Positions 27,896-36,820 of a stretch of 64,000 bases of DNA are shown here, in pieces. The translations under genes and the position numbers were made by a program. Positions within the stretch are counted from its first letter, which is position 1; the number at the start of each line of letters is the position of its first letter. This DNA comes from an uncultured Synergistales bacterium (GTDB taxonomy: Bacteria; Synergistota; Synergistia; Synergistales; Aminobacteriaceae), in contig CAJOMU010000004.1 of assembly GCA_905235735.1 (NCBI GenBank), positions 79,441 through 143,440 on the forward strand, read 5' to 3'. The notes beneath the pieces were generated by a model. The model saw only the letters and a program-made list of their open reading frames with translations. It did no database searches and had not been told where the DNA came from.

Positions 27896-27937
27896 GAATT
27901 CTTCTCTGATAAGTTCAAGAATAGTGGAGAGGAATTC
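27896..27937 (+). promoter_or_regulatory. Leader hairpin masking a mini-ORF ribosome site
   Basis: Arms GAATTCTTCTCT (27896-27907) and GGAGAGGAATTC (27926-27937) pair over 12 base pairs with two G-U pairs and an 18-base loop. The 3' arm contains the GGAGAGG that serves the ten-codon ORF starting at 27938, so folding hides the ribosome site. It lies 60 bases upstream of the giant Ig-like gene. Confidence 0.65.
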
Positions 27938-27970
27938 ATGGAAAAAATTAAATGTCTTATCTTAATTTAG
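27938..27970 (+). CDS. Ten-residue leader mini-ORF
   Basis: ATG 27938 to TAG 27970 encodes M-E-K-I-K-C-L-I-L-I. It is preceded by GGAGAGG at a usable distance and ends 26 bases before the ATG of the Ig-like gene, whose own GGGAGG lies in between. It has no amino acid run typical of an attenuator, so it may act by translation coupling or by opening the leader hairpin. Confidence 0.4.
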   Translation: MEKIKCLILI

Positions 27971-27996
27971 CATGAACAAAAGGGAGGTTTTGTTTC

Positions 27997-30900
27997 ATGA
28001 AAACAAAGAAGCGTTTTATTGGGTTCGCAGTCGTTGCAGGGTTCTTGTTATCTTTGGCAGGAAGTGCGTGGGCAGCGTATACTAAGTCTGCGATTAACAT
28101 GCGAGAGAATGAGACTCCATTCGAGAAAGCAGAAGTAGATGCAACTTATAATCAGACAGTGAAGTACATATATGCTTCGTCTAGTGGAAGCGTAACAACT
28201 GCATACTTTTTTTTAGGAAGCAGTTCAAGCTCATACGCAAATAACGGTACTGCGGGTCCAGATTCGCTGGATTTAGGAAGTGGTCTTTCCGCAACTGTCG
28301 CTACAAGTTCTAATATAGCTTCTCTTACGATATCTGGAAAACCAACGTCATTAGGTGATATATCGTTTAAGCTCTGGAGGAGTTCAGCAGCTCTCACTAG
28401 TAAGCTCACAAATGTTGCTTATTTAGACATTACAATTTCTGTTAAAGAAGCCTACAGCGCACCAAAAGGTAAACCAGCATTCAAGACAGCAACAAAACTT
28501 GCGGATTGTGAGATTAATGATTCTTTCGAATACACTATTGAAGTTACAGCAAACCAGAGCGGAGTAGCTGATATAGAGCTTGGTGATCTTCCAGAAGAAA
28601 CTGAAAGTGGCATAAACGAACTCACAATAACCGAGACAGGGGACAACAAAGCAACTCTAACAGGTACGCCTAAGTCAACGGGTACATTCACAATTCCTAT
28701 TAAAGCAAAATGGGATGAAACAAAAAGCGGAGGCGAAGTACCAGAAGATGAAACAACAGCTAACTTCACGCTCAAAGTTACAGGCATAAAACCCTCAATT
28801 ACAGCAACAGCAGGCGGCACAGAAGTTGAATCCGGCGGCGACCTTTCAGCAGGTTTCGACGTAGACGGCGTTGATGACGAGGGCACAGTAGTTGCAACTA
28901 CAGCCATGAAGGATGGCGGAATTGTCTTCACAGCAACAGGCTCAAAGGGAAATAAGTTCGACATCACAGTATCAGGGCTTCCAACAGGCATGACAGCAAC
29001 AAAGGGCAAAGTTACCAAGAATGAAGATGAAACGATGTCCGACTTAACTGCAACCATAACCGGCAGCCCAACCAAAGCAGGAACGTACACCATCAAAGTT
29101 TACGGAACAAATGATGACGGAAAAGGCGATGAAGTATCGTACACTCTCAAGGTATCATCAAATCCTGACCTCTCCAGCCTGAAGCTCTCCGATGTAACGT
29201 GGGGTACAGCATACAATGCAACACTCACAGCTAAGGGACTTCAGACCGGCGAAAAAGTTACGTGGTCAATCGAAGACCCTGAAGAGGGTGCAAAAGGAAA
29301 CTGGCTGAAGACATCTGATTTCGGAGACGATGGAACAACCGGCCTCACTCTTGATTCTGAGACAGGGAAAATCTCAGGAACATGGGACAAAATGGATTCT
29401 GATACAGAGGGAGTTGGAGTTGCTTTAGGTTCAGCAAAGGACAAGACCTACAATCTGAAAATTAAGGCTACACTCGGAAAAGCAGAACCTACAAAGACAG
29501 TTACGCTGAAGTTCAAAGCCGCAAAACCGACAATCGGAACACCTAAATTAGATGACTCTGAACTAGATGGTGCGGCAGAATTTGACTATGATGCTGAAGC
29601 GGCACAAGAACTCAAAGTTTCAGCAAAAGGTCCCGGAAAAGTTAAACTGAGTGCTTCAGGGTATCCTAAATGGATGACAGTTACATCAGGAACAGATGAA
29701 GAAACCAAAGAACCCACGCTCACAATCACGGGTACACCTACGGAACTTGCAAGCAATGCATCATTCACACTTACGGCAGAAAATGCTGCTGGAAAAACAA
29801 CGTCCACAATAAGATATTCTGTTACCGGCACATTGTATTGGGACACTACAGAAGAAGGGGCTGTTGATCCTACTGGAGAAGGTACACTCCCGGACGGAGC
29901 ATACAAGAAAGGTGAAGACATTACAGCAGAGGGTTCAAACCTTAACGTAGAAGCTCTTCCAGGAAACGCAAAGGCAGATGCGCTAGGTACAATTACACTC
30001 TGTGCGAGACCAGGCCCGATTCAGTGGAAAGCTACGGGACTTCCTGCAGGCGTAACACTCACGCCAGACAAGAAAAACGGTACAATTGCATATCTCTCAG
30101 GAAAGCCTACAGCAGTAACTACGAAACTTGATGATGACGGAGAGAGCAAGTACACGATAACGGCAACGAATACAGTTACCCGAAAGTCGCTTGACCCGAT
30201 AACCAAGAGCATAGTCGTTTACGATACGCCTGTCATCACTACTAAAACTCTTCCAGCACTCTCAACTGGCAAGAACTATTCAGCGAAACTTGCGGTATCG
30301 AACGCACAGTTCAACGCAAAATGGACTGTAGGATTCGGCGAAACTGAAGATGAAGCAAAAGCAGACACTACAGGGAAAATAACAATTGGAGACGGAACTC
30401 TTGAGTTTGACTCTGATACACTCACGATCACTGGAGATTCAGACATTAACAGAGTGAAAAATGTCTATGTTTACATCAAAGTTGAGAACCCTGCAGGTGA
30501 GGATGAAGATACATTGTCCATCACCGTTAAGGGAGTTGCCGCGAAGATTGATAACGTAACATTCGGAGATCTCGCTGACGAGGAAAGCATAGAGTTCACA
30601 GCAACAGGTACTCAGCCAATCACAATGACTGCATATATCGATAAAGCGGCGGCCAAGTCGATGTTCGGAGTTACTGACGGAACAAGCATTGATCTCTCAG
30701 ATGAAGATAACGTTGCTAAACTTGTGTTCGCACCTAATACAGGCACATCCAATGTAGGCGCAAGAAAGAAGAATGTAGGTAAAGCTCCTGTAAACGTGAA
30801 GGACGGTGAAGGGACAGAAGATAACGGAACTGGACAGCTCTCTGCTGCTGATGGCTTGAAAGCTATCTATAAGAATGTTCCTGTAACGATTGCTGTCATT

Positions 30901-32892
30901 AACGCTGGAATGACTAAACCTGCGACTAAGGTCTTCAAGATCAACTACACGCCTAACGACTACGAGAAACCTTCTCTGACAGTCAACGGTACGGCACTCG
31001 AAGAAGACCCCGATCCGATTCAGGGTAAGGCTGGCGAGGATGTAGCAAACTACGTGATAACTGTGGAAGGAACTGATCCGATCGACATCAAGGTAAGCGG
31101 TGCGGCAAAAGATACTGCAGAGGAAGGCGTAAAAGCAGCAGTAAGCGACAAGACCATAACGATCAGCGGAAAATATCCTGCAGACAAAGAGAGCAAGACC
31201 ACGATAACGGTAACGGCAACGAACACATCAACGAAGGATAAAGTTTCTCGCAAGTTCACGTTTGTGGGAGCACTTGCACCGTCAATCACAACTGCAGAAT
31301 CAGGACTTAAGAAGGAAGTTGAGGTCGGAAAGTCTGTAAATATTTCACTCGCCGCAAAAGGAACGAAAACACTCACATGGTCAGTTGCAAACGACACATT
31401 ATTACCTGATGGGCTTATGCTGGATACTGAAAAGGGCAAGATTTCAGGAACGCCTACAGCACCGACAGTTAACGACGCAGGAGAATATGAACCTGCTGTT
31501 GTTCCTATCAAGGTAGAAAACGCTGCCGGAGATGATACGAAAGACGTAACGATTGGTGTCAAAGGCAAGAAAGCAACCCTCAAGACGAAGACCGTTACGA
31601 TTCAGAAGGGCGACGACCTTGCAAACGAGTTAACAGCTGCAGCACTTGAAGTATCCGGCGTTGATGATACTGACACTGTGAAAATAACTCCTGCTGAAAC
31701 GATAGTCAACAAGGTCAGCGATGGAGGCGAAGCAGAGACAGCAAAACTCACAGCACTTGGCCTTACGCTTGCTAAGGACGGCACATGGACAGGTCCAGAT
31801 CTCATTGCAACAAAGGGAACGAGCGTTAAACTTGCAGTCGAGAACATCGGAACGATAACAACTGGCAGCGTGAAGATCATCATCAAGGATGTACCTCCAG
31901 AGATTGAATGTGATGATAGTGCAAGCAGGATTAATATTGAAGGCAGTGCAACAGGCGCAGTTACGAAAACTTACGAACTTTCAATCAAGGACGGCACAGT
32001 AACAGGTGATACTGCGGTAAACTGGAAAATTTCAAAGAAACCTTCAAAGATTCAGGCAACAATCACGCCGAGCAAGAAGACCGACGATGCAATAGCTGGT
32101 GCAACTGCTACACTGACGGTTACAGTTCCGAAAGGTTTCAAGAACAATCAGAAGAAGGATACGGCAAACCCTGTAGTTGACGAAGAAACCGGAAAGAAAA
32201 CGTATCACTACACGGATGAGTATCTCTACACAGAATTAACTGTAACGCTGACGAACAACAGCACAAAAGACACTGGCGAAATGGTCTTCAAGTTCAAGGT
32301 AAAACCAGCTGAACCAACTGCAAAAGATATGGCCGACTTTAATGTTGAGCCTGGTGAAGATCCTGACGATGAAGACAGTGAAGTAGAAAATACGAATGCT
32401 CTTCCTCAAAACGTTACGGAGAATAAATCAGAAGCCGATGAAGCTGAAGCAGACGAAAGACTCATAGTCGGTGAAGCAAGAACTGCAGACAGCCTCACAG
32501 CCAGTGAACGTGCATTCCTCGCTGAGAATGGATATGTCATCGCGGCAATCCTTCCTGAGGTGAAAGCAACTGAAAGCGACTGGTACAATATGAACGTTGC
32601 ACTCGCAGAAGAAGCACCCAAAGGCGGAGAACTCGTGTGGTTCGCATTCCCCAGAAATGCAGAAGCTACAGAGGACGATGAAGCAGTGTTCTACGATGCA
32701 GAAGGCGCAGAGATTACTTCAGTCCCAGAAGAACACAAAGCGGAAGTGTCTGCATGGTTAAATGAGGACGTAACATATGCACCTGTTATCGCAGTCAAAG
32801 TTGATAACGCAACAGGAGCAAAAGATACTCTCAATGACGCAGACGCAGGAGACGTTGTAACTGAAGATGCATTGAAAGAAGCAAAAGAGTAA
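27997..32892 (+). CDS. Giant secreted Ig-like repeat protein
   Basis: A 1631-residue protein with a signal peptide (residues 1-26, ending Ala-Trp-Ala). Most of the length is a chain of roughly a dozen or more Ig-like (He_PIG-type) repeats of 85-100 residues, recognised by recurring G-L-P-x-G-(M/V)-x-x-x then I-x-G-x-P-T-x-A-G-x-Y-x-I-x-(V/A) patterns. The last 180 residues are acidic and differ in style (LPEVKATESDWYNMNVALAE). No Synergist-CTERM, LPXTG or membrane anchor is seen. Cysteines are few. AGGGAGG lies upstream of the ATG. It is a paralogue of the partial protein at 1-1545. Adhesion or surface-layer roles are plausible guesses only. Confidence 0.9.
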   Translation: MKTKKRFIGFAVVAGFLLSLAGSAWAAYTKSAINMRENETPFEKAEVDATYNQTVKYIYASSSGSVTTAYFFLGSSSSSYANNGTAGPDSLDLGSGLSATVATSSNIASLTISGKPTSLGDISFKLWRSSAALTSKLTNVAYLDITISVKEAYSAPKGKPAFKTATKLADCEINDSFEYTIEVTANQSGVADIELGDLPEETESGINELTITETGDNKATLTGTPKSTGTFTIPIKAKWDETKSGGEVPEDETTANFTLKVTGIKPSITATAGGTEVESGGDLSAGFDVDGVDDEGTVVATTAMKDGGIVFTATGSKGNKFDITVSGLPTGMTATKGKVTKNEDETMSDLTATITGSPTKAGTYTIKVYGTNDDGKGDEVSYTLKVSSNPDLSSLKLSDVTWGTAYNATLTAKGLQTGEKVTWSIEDPEEGAKGNWLKTSDFGDDGTTGLTLDSETGKISGTWDKMDSDTEGVGVALGSAKDKTYNLKIKATLGKAEPTKTVTLKFKAAKPTIGTPKLDDSELDGAAEFDYDAEAAQELKVSAKGPGKVKLSASGYPKWMTVTSGTDEETKEPTLTITGTPTELASNASFTLTAENAAGKTTSTIRYSVTGTLYWDTTEEGAVDPTGEGTLPDGAYKKGEDITAEGSNLNVEALPGNAKADALGTITLCARPGPIQWKATGLPAGVTLTPDKKNGTIAYLSGKPTAVTTKLDDDGESKYTITATNTVTRKSLDPITKSIVVYDTPVITTKTLPALSTGKNYSAKLAVSNAQFNAKWTVGFGETEDEAKADTTGKITIGDGTLEFDSDTLTITGDSDINRVKNVYVYIKVENPAGEDEDTLSITVKGVAAKIDNVTFGDLADEESIEFTATGTQPITMTAYIDKAAAKSMFGVTDGTSIDLSDEDNVAKLVFAPNTGTSNVGARKKNVGKAPVNVKDGEGTEDNGTGQLSAADGLKAIYKNVPVTIAVINAGMTKPATKVFKINYTPNDYEKPSLTVNGTALEEDPDPIQGKAGEDVANYVITVEGTDPIDIKVSGAAKDTAEEGVKAAVSDKTITISGKYPADKESKTTITVTATNTSTKDKVSRKFTFVGALAPSITTAESGLKKEVEVGKSVNISLAAKGTKTLTWSVANDTLLPDGLMLDTEKGKISGTPTAPTVNDAGEYEPAVVPIKVENAAGDDTKDVTIGVKGKKATLKTKTVTIQKGDDLANELTAAALEVSGVDDTDTVKITPAETIVNKVSDGGEAETAKLTALGLTLAKDGTWTGPDLIATKGTSVKLAVENIGTITTGSVKIIIKDVPPEIECDDSASRINIEGSATGAVTKTYELSIKDGTVTGDTAVNWKISKKPSKIQATITPSKKTDDAIAGATATLTVTVPKGFKNNQKKDTANPVVDEETGKKTYHYTDEYLYTELTVTLTNNSTKDTGEMVFKFKVKPAEPTAKDMADFNVEPGEDPDDEDSEVENTNALPQNVTENKSEADEAEADERLIVGEARTADSLTASERAFLAENGYVIAAILPEVKATESDWYNMNVALAEEAPKGGELVWFAFPRNAEATEDDEAVFYDAEGAEITSVPEEHKAEVSAWLNEDVTYAPVIAVKVDNATGAKDTLNDADAGDVVTEDALKEAKE

Positions 32893-32935
32893 ACGCATTC
32901 ATTCAGTTTAACGCGAAACATTAACAATAACGAAG

Positions 32936-32967
32936 GCATCCTGTCTTAAATGGCAGGGTGCTTTCTT
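32936..32967 (+). terminator. Terminator after Ig-like gene
   Basis: GCATCCTG pairs with CAGGGTGC (8 bp, 10-base loop), followed by a short T-rich run. It lies 44 bases after the stop codon. Confidence 0.65.
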
Positions 32968-32990
32968 ATGCACGAAAATTCATGATTGAC

Positions 32991-33019
32991 TTGACAATTC
33001 AAGATTCATATGTGATCAT
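32991..33019 (+). promoter_or_regulatory. Promoter of aromatic leader/aroB-like gene
   Basis: TTGACA at 32991-32996, a 17-base spacer, and GATCAT at 33014-33019 preceded by TG one base away (extended -10). Transcription would begin near 33026, about 32 bases before the leader peptide. Confidence 0.65.
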
Positions 33020-33057
33020 TTACTCGCAAAAATTTTTTCATAAACGGAGATTTTAAG

Positions 33058-33153
33058 TTGCATAACAGAAGTCTTAACTCAGCAGATTTTTTCAGCTTTA
33101 CGTTTTACCGCTGGTATCACTACCAGAGGTTTAATTCGCTTTGGCTGACTTGA
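33058..33153 (+). CDS. Aromatic-amino-acid leader peptide
   Basis: A 31-residue ORF starting at TTG 33058, with GGAG eight bases upstream, ending at TGA 33151-33153. Ten of the 31 residues are Phe, Tyr or Trp, concentrated in FFSFTFYRWYHYQRF (residues 11-25) plus Trp29. The aromatic codons lie on and before the 5' arm of a hairpin, and a terminator follows 40 bases after the stop. This is the design of a ribosome-stalling transcription attenuator. The downstream gene is a dehydroquinate synthase homologue, which fits sensing of aromatic amino acid supply. Confidence 0.75.
   Translation: MHNRSLNSADFFSFTFYRWYHYQRFNSLWLT
33107..33130 (+). promoter_or_regulatory. Attenuator pause hairpin (1:2)
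   Basis: ACCGCTGGTA (33107-33116) pairs with TACCAGAGGT (33121-33130) around a TCAC loop, with one G-A mismatch. It lies within the aromatic codons of the leader ORF. Its 3' arm CAGAGGT (33124-33130) can instead pair with ACCTTCTG (33196-33203) of the terminator, with one bulge, aided by GCTTC (33155-33159) with GAAGC (33191-33195). That forms the antiterminator when a ribosome stalls on the aromatic codons. Confidence 0.65.
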
Positions 33154-33193
33154 GGCTTCAATAATACAACTGAATACACGAACCAAAACAGAA

Positions 33194-33235
33194 GCACCTT
33201 CTGAGACAGTCAAAGAGTTTCGGAGGGTGCTTTTG
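33194..33235 (+). terminator. Attenuator terminator (3:4) upstream of aroB-like gene
   Basis: GCACCTTCTGAGA (33194-33206) pairs with TTTCGGAGGGTGC (33218-33230) over 13 positions (with G-U pairs), followed by TTTTG. It lies between the leader peptide stop and the aroB-like ATG, 38 bases before the latter, so it must be read through for that gene to be expressed. Confidence 0.8.
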
Positions 33236-33272
33236 TTATCCCGAAATTTAAACGCGAGGAGAGAAGCAATAC

Positions 33273-34349
33273 ATGCCTGCCAACGTTAAAATCAATGCCG
33301 CGAATCACTGCTACACAATCAAAATACGAAAAGGTCTCGTAGAACGTCTTGGTCTTGAGATACTGAATCTCAATGACTATTCAGATACGGAAATCGCATT
33401 AATCACTGACGAAAAAGTCTCTGGTCTATATCTTCAGAAAGTCATCATGAACTTCCAGAGATGTCCCAAACCTGAAGGAACAAAATTACGAATCTGTGAA
33501 CTGCTCATCGATTCACATGAAGCATCAAAGAACTTCAGAACAGTCTCGAAATTGCTCGAAGATTTAGCTTCACTTGGCCTCAGTGAAAAAGTATGCATAG
33601 CTGCACTTGGAGGAGGAGTTGTATGTGATGCGGCAGGGTTCGCGGCTGGATGCTACAAAAATGGTGTCAGGCTCGTGCTCATTCCCACAACGATTGCAGC
33701 TATGGTGAAATCATCTGCTGGAGGTCATGCACGTTTAAATCTCTCTGCCGGTGAAAATCTCGCTGGAATGTCATATAACCCTTCACTCGTCCTATGCGAT
33801 ACTGAATGCCTCAGAACTCTTCCTGATGATGAATACAGAAGCGGATTATCAGAAGCATTCAAGACGTCGATTGTTGCAGGAGGAGACGTGTTCAGGATGT
33901 TCGAACGCGGAATTGATTCAGGGAATATCGAGAAGGTCATTGAGGAATGCGTGAAGTTCAGAGCAGACATTTCAAGCAATGATGATATGCAGAAGTCTTT
34001 GAAGCTCGGCTGTGTTGTCGGTAGCGCAATAGGTGCACTGAGCATGTACGAGATTCAGCACGGACTTGCAACGGCTCAGGGCATAGCAATAACTGCAAGG
34101 GCAGCGGCAAAAATGAAATGGTGCAGTGATGAGACCTCAGATAGAATCATAAACGCAATGAAGAAAAATAATCTGCCGGTTTCATGCAGGAGTTTCACAG
34201 CTCAGGAGATTACACAGGCCGCGCTCGCCAACAGGACACAGGGAAGCATGATTGATATGGTGATTGCGTCCGAAATTGGGAAGTGCGAAATAAAAAGTGT
34301 AAAGGCGGAGGAACTTGAAAGCATTATTTCTATGGGCATGACCGCATAA
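33273..34349 (+). CDS. Diverged 3-dehydroquinate synthase homologue
   Basis: A 358-residue protein of the dehydroquinate synthase (AroB) fold: NAD-binding G-G-G-V-V at 113-117, G-x-x-x-G-C-Y-K-N-G-V, I-P-T-T-I, and G-L-S-E-A-F-K with Glu194 and Lys197. Key positions are changed. D-S-S-V-G-G-K is K-S-S-A-G-G-H (Lys146, His152), and the F-G-H-x-x-G-H-A-x-E motif is L-G-C-V-V-G-S-A-I-G, so the metal-binding His is Cys247 and the second His is Ser251. His263 (H-G-L) remains. It is either a fast-evolving AroB using a Cys ligand, a different sugar-phosphate cyclase, or a pseudoenzyme. Control by an aromatic attenuator argues for a link to aromatic biosynthesis. Confidence 0.75.
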   Translation: MPANVKINAANHCYTIKIRKGLVERLGLEILNLNDYSDTEIALITDEKVSGLYLQKVIMNFQRCPKPEGTKLRICELLIDSHEASKNFRTVSKLLEDLASLGLSEKVCIAALGGGVVCDAAGFAAGCYKNGVRLVLIPTTIAAMVKSSAGGHARLNLSAGENLAGMSYNPSLVLCDTECLRTLPDDEYRSGLSEAFKTSIVAGGDVFRMFERGIDSGNIEKVIEECVKFRADISSNDDMQKSLKLGCVVGSAIGALSMYEIQHGLATAQGIAITARAAAKMKWCSDETSDRIINAMKKNNLPVSCRSFTAQEITQAALANRTQGSMIDMVIASEIGKCEIKSVKAEELESIISMGMTA

Positions 34350-34361
34350 ATGTAATATAAT
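34333..34361 (+). promoter_or_regulatory. Probable hpf promoter
   Basis: TATAAT at 34356-34361 with a weak -35 (TGGGCA) 17 bases upstream, at the end of the aroB-like gene, 42 bases before the hpf ATG. Confidence 0.5.
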
Positions 34362-34403
34362 ATAGCTACATACTTTTCATGCTTTTCAGGAGGTGCTATA
34401 CAC

Positions 34404-34934
34404 ATGGAAATACGTTTTGTTCAGCGAGGCACTGAAGTAGACAGCAAGCTCAGGGAGTATATGGAGAAGAAAATCTCGAAACTTGAGAAATTCTTCAAGA
34501 AAATACTGAACTGTCAGATTGTAGTTACTCATCACAAAGGCAGCTTCAACGTTGAGACGACAGCTAATGCTAACGGAGTAATTCTCAGAGCAGAAGAAGA
34601 TGCATCAGAACCAAGAGAGGCATTTGATCAGGCACTGAAGAATCTTGAGAGACGAATCAAGAAGCATAATTCGTATCTCAAGGACAGGGCGCAGTTAGGT
34701 GCAGGTGATTTCACATTCAGCCTTGAAGAGGTTGAAGAGCCTACAGAGTCATCAAATGCAATTGAGAAGGTCAAGAAGGTTCAGCTGAATCCTATGGAGC
34801 CTACAGAGGCTATCATGCAGATGGAGCTTATTGGTCATGCGTTCTTCATGTTCCAGAATGCGGAGACGGGAGAGATTAACGTAGTCTACAAACGCAAAGA
34901 GAACGGCTACGGTCTTCTTGAACCCGTAAGATAA
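34404..34934 (+). CDS. hpf: Ribosome hibernation promoting factor, long form
   Basis: A 176-residue long-form HPF/RaiA. The N-terminal 95 residues are the ribosome-binding domain (MEIRFVQRGTEVDSKLREY ... KKISKLEKFFK). After a linker, the C-terminal domain (P-M-x-x-x-E-A-I-M-Q-M-E-L-I-G-H-A-F-F-M-F) drives dimerisation of 70S ribosomes into 100S particles in stationary phase. AGGAGG precedes the ATG. A strong terminator follows, so it is likely a single-gene unit. Confidence 0.95.
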   Translation: MEIRFVQRGTEVDSKLREYMEKKISKLEKFFKKILNCQIVVTHHKGSFNVETTANANGVILRAEEDASEPREAFDQALKNLERRIKKHNSYLKDRAQLGAGDFTFSLEEVEEPTESSNAIEKVKKVQLNPMEPTEAIMQMELIGHAFFMFQNAETGEINVVYKRKENGYGLLEPVR

Positions 34935-34949
34935 TTCCTGCGAATCATT

Positions 34950-34986
34950 TTCCCTCTGGCTTAATCGTCAGGGGGAATTTTTTTTT
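34950..34986 (+). terminator. Terminator after hpf
   Basis: TTCCCTCTGGC pairs with GTCAGGGGGAA over 11 bp with a six-base loop, followed by nine T. Confidence 0.92.
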
Positions 34987-34989
34987 GCG

Positions 34990-34998
34990 TGATATTAT
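34990..34998 (+). promoter_or_regulatory. Extended -10 promoter for lepA
   Basis: TGATATTAT, an extended -10 element (TG, one base, TATTAT), 19 bases before the lepA ATG. The leader would be very short. Confidence 0.45.
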
Positions 34999-35016
34999 TC
35001 TCCATGAGGTGAAACA

Positions 35017-36819
35017 ATGAATAATATCAGAAACTTTTGCATAATCGCTCACATCGATCACGGGAAATCTACTCTCGCTGACAGATTATTAGAATCAACA
35101 GGCACTATCGCTTCAAGAGACATGAAAGCTCAGATATTAGACTCACTAACTCTTGAACGTGAAAGAGGCATAACCATAAAACTCGTTCCAGTCCGAATGA
35201 ATTACACGGCTGATGACGGCAATCAATACATTCTCAATCTCATAGATACTCCAGGCCATGTTGATTTTGCATACGAAGTCTCACGCTCACTCGCCGCTTG
35301 TGAAGGTGCATTACTGGTCGTCGATGCCTCACAGGGAGTTGAAGCACAGACAGTAGCGAATGCATATCAGGCAATAGAACAGGGACTCGAAATTCTTCCC
35401 GTAATCAACAAAATAGATTTGCCCTCAGCAAGACCAGATAACGCTAAACAGGAAATCTCAGAGGTTGTTGGTCTCGATGCAAGTGATGCAGTTCTGACAA
35501 GCGCAAAGACAGGTGAAGGTGTTCATGATATTCTTGAAAGAATCGTTAAGGACATTCCTGCTCCGGCTGGAAACCCTGATGAACCATTGCAGGCTCTCAT
35601 ATTCGATTCTGTTTACGATAACTACAGAGGCGTTATATGCTATGTCCGCGTAATCAACGGGAGGATTCGTGCAGGTCAAAACATAATGTTCATGTCCAAC
35701 GGAATCACTTATCCCGTAAATGAAGCTGGAGTATTCAGACCGTCATTCACTCCCGTAGAAGAACTATCAGCCGGTGAAGTCGGTTACATCACTGCGAGCA
35801 TTAAGACACTTGCAGAAGCTCAGGTAGGCGATACGATAACTGACGCTGCAAATCCTGCACCCGAAGCATTACCAGGATACAAAAAAGTTAAGAGCGTTGT
35901 GTTCTGCGGATTCTATCCTGTTGAACGCGATAACTACCCACAGCTTAGAGACGCACTCGAAAAATTATGCCTGAATGATTCCGCCGTAACATATGAACCT
36001 GAAAGTTCAGAGGCATTAGGATTCGGATTCAGGTGCGGATTTCTTGGCCTCCTTCATATGGACGTTGTACGCGAGAGATTACGCGAAGAATACGGCGTTG
36101 AACTCGTTGCTACTGCCCCCAACGTAATATATGAGGTCGTGAAGTCATCAGGTGATGTGATTGAAGCTCATCGTCCTTCTGATTTTCCTGACGCAAGCGA
36201 GATTGTTGAAATCAGAGAACCATATATCAAACTCTCTGTGTTCATGCCGTCAGAATACACTGGAAGGGTCATGCAGTTAGTGCAGGATAAACGCGGAACA
36301 TATAAGTCGATGGATTACATTACGCCTGAACGTGTCAGACTGGTCTATGAAATGCCATTATCAGAATTCATTGTAGATTTTCACGACAAACTTAAATCTC
36401 AGACAAGAGGCTATGCTTCACTGGACTATGAGCTTGTCGGTCTCAGAGCAAGTGAACTCGTTCGCGTTGATATTCTCGTAAATGGTGAGGCGGCTGATGC
36501 GTTCTCGTTCGTGTGTCATAAGGATCAGGCATATAATCGAGGTCATGCTGTCGTTACGAAGCTCAAAGAGTTAATTCCGTCTCAATTGTTCGAGATTCCA
36601 ATTCAGGCATCAATAGGCAGAAGGGTAATCGTTCGCGTGAATGTCCGTGCACTGCGAAAAGACGTTCTAGCTAAATGCTACGGAGGAGACATAACACGTA
36701 AGCGTAAATTGCTTGAGAAACAGAAGGAAGGCAAGAAGCGTATGAAACAAATCGGGAAGGTTGCAATTCCGCAGGAGGCATTCTTAGCGTTTATGCAGGT
36801 TGATTCGGGCGAGAAATAA
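35017..36819 (+). CDS. lepA: Elongation factor 4 (LepA)
   Basis: A 600-residue ribosome-associated GTPase, back-translocase or assembly factor. G1 [10 protein letters not shown]2 [10 protein letters not shown]3 [15 protein letters not shown] and G4 NKIDLP are intact. The C-terminal domain ends with [22 protein letters not shown] (signature, in part), typical of LepA. hemW begins one base after its stop, the same adjacency as in many Firmicutes and relatives. Confidence 0.96.
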   Translation: MNNIRNFCIIAHIDHGKSTLADRLLESTGTIASRDMKAQILDSLTLERERGITIKLVPVRMNYTADDGNQYILNLIDTPGHVDFAYEVSRSLAACEGALLVVDASQGVEAQTVANAYQAIEQGLEILPVINKIDLPSARPDNAKQEISEVVGLDASDAVLTSAKTGEGVHDILERIVKDIPAPAGNPDEPLQALIFDSVYDNYRGVICYVRVINGRIRAGQNIMFMSNGITYPVNEAGVFRPSFTPVEELSAGEVGYITASIKTLAEAQVGDTITDAANPAPEALPGYKKVKSVVFCGFYPVERDNYPQLRDALEKLCLNDSAVTYEPESSEALGFGFRCGFLGLLHMDVVRERLREEYGVELVATAPNVIYEVVKSSGDVIEAHRPSDFPDASEIVEIREPYIKLSVFMPSEYTGRVMQLVQDKRGTYKSMDYITPERVRLVYEMPLSEFIVDFHDKLKSQTRGYASLDYELVGLRASELVRVDILVNGEAADAFSFVCHKDQAYNRGHAVVTKLKELIPSQLFEIPIQASIGRRVIVRVNVRALRKDVLAKCYGGDITRKRKLLEKQKEGKKRMKQIGKVAIPQEAFLAFMQVDSGEK

Positions 36820-36820
36820 T

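Noticed and set aside
28452..29096. 214-codon minus-strand ORF and similar ones to 31886
   Set aside because: Shadows of the giant Ig-like gene; composition mirrors Thr/Lys-rich coding on the other strand.
32991..33235. T-box or tandem riboswitch upstream of the aroB-like gene
   Set aside because: No T-box sequence (AGGGTGGNACCGCG type) or specifier loop was found; the leader-peptide attenuator explains the structure.
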